Shown here piece after piece: positions 6,035 to 7,186 of a stretch of DNA of 7,186 nt. Position 1 is the first letter of the stretch. Each line of letters starts with the position of its first letter. A program made the translations under genes and the position numbers. Origin of the DNA: Pseudomonadota bacterium (GTDB taxonomy: Bacteria; Pseudomonadota; Alphaproteobacteria; Rhizobiales; Xanthobacteraceae); assembly GCA_023434095.1 (NCBI GenBank), contig JAEYTJ010000328.1, positions 1-7,186 of the forward strand, written 5' to 3'. A model generated the notes under the pieces. The model was given only the letters and a program-made list of their open reading frames with translations, made no database searches and had not been told where the DNA came from.

Positions 6035-6067
6035 CAAAAGCTTGCCAAAAGCGCGCCAAAAGCTCGC
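6035..6067. repeat. Three tandem 11-base repeats between tadA and rluB
   Basis: CAAAAGCTTGC, CAAAAGCGCGC and CAAAAGCTCGC follow each other without a gap; the units differ only at positions 8 and 9. The array lies in the 144-base divergent gap, 60 bases from the tadA start and 52 from the rluB-like start, where promoters for both genes should sit. An 11-base period is close to one helical turn, so the CAAAAG blocks lie on one face of the DNA. It may be a binding array for a regulator or nucleoid protein, or just a slippage product. I could not find a convincing -35/-10 pair on either strand here. Confidence 0.9.
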
Positions 6068-6119
6068 CACCTCCCGCAGGACATGGTAGCACCCGCCGCC
6101 CGGAGACCGGATCATCCCC

Positions 6120-7186
6120 ATGCCGAAAAACACGCCGCCCCGCAAGGAACACAACCGCGTCCCCCGTCCCGCCCGCACGGCGGCGCCGGAGGAGGCCGGC
6201 CCGCGCGAGGCCGAGCGCGTCGCCAAGGTGGTGGCCCGCGCCGGCCTCGGCTCGCGCCGCGAGATCGAGGAATGGATCCTCGCCGGGCGCGTGGCGGTGA
6301 ATGGCGAGGTGCTGGAAAGCCCCGCCCGGACGGTCACCGTCGAGGACGAGATCACCGTCGACGGCGTGAAGCTGCCCGACCGCGAGCGCACGCGGCTTTT
6401 CCTCTACCACAAGCCCAAGGGCGTGGTGACGACCAATTACGACCCGGAAGGGCGCCCGACCCTGTTCGAGATCCTGCCCGCCGGCCTGCCGCGCCTCGTC
6501 TCGGTCGGCCGGCTCGATCTCAACACCGAGGGGCTGATCCTGCTCACCAATGATGGCGGGCTCTCGCGGGTGCTGGAGCTGCCGGAGACCGGCTGGCTGC
6601 GCCGCTACCGCGTGCGCGCCAAGGGCGACATCACCCAGGACAGGCTCGACGCGCTGATCGCCGGCGTGACCGTGGACGGGGTGCAGTACGGCCCGATCGA
6701 GGCGGTGCTCGACCGCGTGCAGGGCGCCAATGTGTGGCTGACCCTGGCGCTGCGCGAGGGCAAGAACCGCGAAGTGCGCAATGTGCTCGGTTCGCTCGGG
6801 CTCGACGTGAACCGGCTGATCCGCCTCTCCTACGGCCCGTTCCAGCTCGGCGAGCTGGCGCAGGGCGAGGCGGAGGAGGTGCGCACCCGCATTCTCGCCG
6901 ACCAGCTTGGCGAGGCGCTGGCCAAGCAGGCCGGTGCGGACTTCGAGGGCCCGCTGTTCAACCATGGCGACGAGGACGCGCCGAAGGCGGCCAAGGGAGC
7001 GACCAAGGGAGCGGCCAAGCCCGGCAAGGCGCGCTACGCCAAGCCGGAAGGCACGGAGGACCGTCACCGCCGCCTGCCCATCGACACCGAGCCAGCCGAG
7101 GGCAAGAGCGTGACGGCCGGTGTCGTTGCCGACCGCAAGGGCCGCAAGGTGCTGGTGCAGCGCGTGCGCTCCACGGAAGCCCCGCC
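6120..7186 (+). CDS. rluB: 23S rRNA pseudouridine synthase, RsuA/RluB/E/F family, 3'-partial
   Basis: Converts a specific uridine to pseudouridine in ribosomal RNA; RluB acts on helix 80-93 region of 23S rRNA in E. coli. Reading from ATG 6120, 355 codons are visible with no stop before the window edge. An N-terminal basic tail (1-31) is followed by an S4 RNA-binding domain (about 32-80, with RVAKVVARAGLGSRREIEEWI and GRVAVNGEVL). The catalytic domain contains YHKPKGVVTT (96-105), the active-site motif VGRLDLNTEGLILLTNDG with catalytic Asp133, and REGKNREVRNVL (212-223), typical of the RsuA/RluB branch. From about residue 285 the protein becomes a Lys/Ala/Gly-rich, probably disordered tail, common in alphaproteobacterial members. 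GGAG at 6102-6105 lies 14 bases from the ATG, a weak site. In related genomes an rsmD-type methyltransferase gene often follows; that is outside the window. RluB rather than RluE, RluF or RsuA is the likeliest paralogue, not proven. Confidence 0.92.
   Translation, partial: MPKNTPPRKEHNRVPRPARTAAPEEAGPREAERVAKVVARAGLGSRREIEEWILAGRVAVNGEVLESPARTVTVEDEITVDGVKLPDRERTRLFLYHKPKGVVTTNYDPEGRPTLFEILPAGLPRLVSVGRLDLNTEGLILLTNDGGLSRVLELPETGWLRRYRVRAKGDITQDRLDALIAGVTVDGVQYGPIEAVLDRVQGANVWLTLALREGKNREVRNVLGSLGLDVNRLIRLSYGPFQLGELAQGEAEEVRTRILADQLGEALAKQAGADFEGPLFNHGDEDAPKAAKGATKGAAKPGKARYAKPEGTEDRHRRLPIDTEPAEGKSVTAGVVADRKGRKVLVQRVRSTEAP
6991..7019 (+). repeat. 12-base tandem repeat coding the basic tail of the pseudouridine synthase
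   Basis: CCAAGGGAGCGA and CCAAGGGAGCGG stand in tandem, followed by a partial third copy CCAAG. The unit is four codons long and encodes AKGATKGAAK in the low-complexity tail. Because the period is a multiple of three, copy-number change by slippage would keep the frame. Confidence 0.8.

Noticed and set aside
5976..7067. Upstream extension of the tadA frame across the rluB-like gene (512 codons in all)
   Set aside because: TadA is normally about 150 residues. The extension is antisense to a complete S4/pseudouridine synthase domain and carries no domain of its own, so it is not a TadA fusion.
1..7186. Mobile element, defence system or CRISPR content
   Set aside because: All seven genes are recognised conserved functions or common enzyme families with uniform codon style, and I found no transposase, integrase, long terminal inverted repeats or spacer-repeat array.

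Overview
This is a GC-rich stretch of bacterial chromosome holding seven protein-coding genes, all housekeeping or metabolic. The proteins look alphaproteobacterial: an IF3 with an N-terminus of the MRRP...KDGPRVN type, a TadA ending in CHHRPDVYGGF, and an RluB-type pseudouridine synthase with a long basic tail. My best guess is the order Hyphomicrobiales (Rhizobiales), perhaps a Xanthobacteraceae-like lineage. That is a judgement from protein style and gene order, not a search result. I see no phage genes, insertion sequences, integrases, CRISPR arrays, tRNAs or rRNAs.

Layout, left to right: folC (+, 5' end outside the window) converges on infC (-), with a strong hairpin between them. infC diverges from an alpha/beta-hydrolase gene (+) across about 315 bases that hold the infC leader and promoter. 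The hydrolase is followed by purD (+) and then a patatin-like phospholipase gene (+). The phospholipase gene converges on tadA (-) with no spacer: the two stop codons share one CTAG. tadA diverges from a large-subunit-type pseudouridine synthase gene (rluB-like, +), which runs off the right edge. The 144-base gap between those two holds three tandem copies of an 11-base unit.

The genes fall into two functional groups. Translation and RNA maturation are represented by infC (initiation factor 3), tadA (wobble inosine in tRNA) and the rluB-like gene (pseudouridine in 23S rRNA). One-carbon and purine supply are represented by folC (folate polyglutamates) and purD (second step of purine synthesis). 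The two serine hydrolases, one ABHD10-like and one patatin-like, have unknown substrates. The genes do not form one operon, since strand changes at four junctions.

I did not find a novel system. The points most worth checking are the non-standard AUU start of infC with its well-placed Shine-Dalgarno, the fused convergent 3' ends of the phospholipase gene and tadA (shared CTAG plus a hairpin inside the last tadA codons), the 3 x 11-base repeat between tadA and rluB, and a perfect 24-base palindrome in the unusually long N-terminal region of the phospholipase.
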